A stretch of DNA of 64,000 nucleotides. Source: Temnothorax longispinosus (taxonomy: Eukaryota > Arthropoda > Insecta > Hymenoptera > Formicidae). The number at the start of each line of letters is the position of its first letter. The stretch's first letter is position 1. The position numbers were made by a program, and so were the translations under genes. The stretch spans positions 9,626,623 through 9,690,622 of the forward strand of contig NC_092359.1 in the NCBI RefSeq assembly GCF_030848805.1, given 5' to 3'. The notes under the pieces were generated by a model. The model was given only the letters and a program-made list of their open reading frames with translations, did not search any database and was not told the DNA's origin. Shown here piece after piece: positions 63,401 through 64,000 of this stretch.

Positions 63401-64000
63401 TTGTAAGGCAATTGTGTTAGCGGTGACTCAGAATTGAGATTAGCAGAAGAGCCACTTATGGACGTAAACGAGGCACTTTAACCCGATAGAACTTAATCCA
63501 ATCGTTTTTGAACGACACATGAGACCGGATGGTGACCAGGCAATAAATTATAGTCGCCGGTCAATGAAACGTAAAGAGGCAAGCGAAGACAAGCGATCAA
63601 TGTGACGGTAATGATAGAAAAAGCGGCGAAGTAACACGGCGAGATAACACGGTATGTTATGCCTCAAAAAGTCATTTAATTTGAAATTTCGTCGCGCCAC
63701 GTTGAGCGTAATAATTGTTCCATGCCGGTTATTTACCTTATTATTCTCGAATTGCATCAAGTGCTTTTGCGAATTCTGAGGTTGCATTATATACGTCTGC
63801 GCTGTGTGCATCTAATTAATTAAATGGATATAATATAATTGCTCGTGCATGCCGTTCCCGTCGCAAAGGTGATAATGCAGCGCGGAATTATGTGGCGATA
63901 TTATACACGTATATTACATTAAATAATAATATCCTATGGGACACACCATAAAGTAGCAAATAATGTGTCACGCTGCTCATGTTCGTTTATTCCAAAGAGA
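60401..64000. other. AT-rich region without recognised genes
   Basis: Only short ORFs without family resemblance (for example 61026-61301, 62063-62383, 62639-62920). A short alternating GC run lies at ~60761-60778. If the long dystrophin isoform continues upstream, this would still be intron. Confidence 0.5.

Overview
This is eukaryotic nuclear DNA, most likely from an insect and probably a hymenopteran such as an ant. It is AT-rich, with CpG-rich islands at putative gene starts, long introns, GT-AG splice sites and many short non-autonomous transposons. Two conserved animal genes are recognised by protein content and splice structure. There are no bacterial features, operons, CRISPR arrays or rRNA genes. 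A 500-bp run of N (51622-52121) marks an assembly gap.

Region 1 (1-17345, minus strand): a complete Chd64 gene, a calponin/transgelin-family actin-binding protein. It has four coding exons (16929-16982, 1278-1414, 966-1170, 168-338) that join in frame to 188 residues. Intron 1 is about 15.5 kb and holds MITE-like inverted repeats, a TTAA-flanked piggyBac-like element, a diverged tandem duplication and one small basic ORF. The first exon lies beside a CpG-rich segment that probably holds the promoter.

Region 2 (17346-23688): no gene recognised. It holds a piggyBac-like element with a second inverted-repeat element nested in it, and a tRNA-like (A box/B box) fragment.

Region 3 (23689 to at least 28649, minus strand): the 3' end of the dystrophin gene. 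Eleven exons encode the last part of a spectrin repeat, the WW domain, EF-hand-like region, ZZ zinc finger, coiled coils and C-terminus, and all splice phases agree. A further 64-codon exon with an ATG at 58716-58907 ends in phase 0 and can join the 28649 exon in frame. I propose it as the first exon of a short dystrophin isoform, with its promoter in the CpG-rich region 57000-60400.

Region 4 (28650-58715) is then one giant dystrophin intron. Nested in it on the plus strand is a two-exon gene for a 242-residue BED-like zinc-finger protein (30078-31217). A decayed, oppositely oriented relative lies at 29239-29425. A transposon-rich block (36228-39520) has ~100-bp direct repeats around a Crypton-like tyrosine-recombinase fragment, GC-rich hairpins, an orphan coding-like ORF and a long-TIR MITE. 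A striking set of four ~55-bp modules in the same orientation lies at 42387-44194.

Region 5 (58908-64000): CpG-rich putative promoter, then AT-rich sequence without recognisable genes.

All exon limits were set by hand from splice consensus and protein similarity. No database search was possible.
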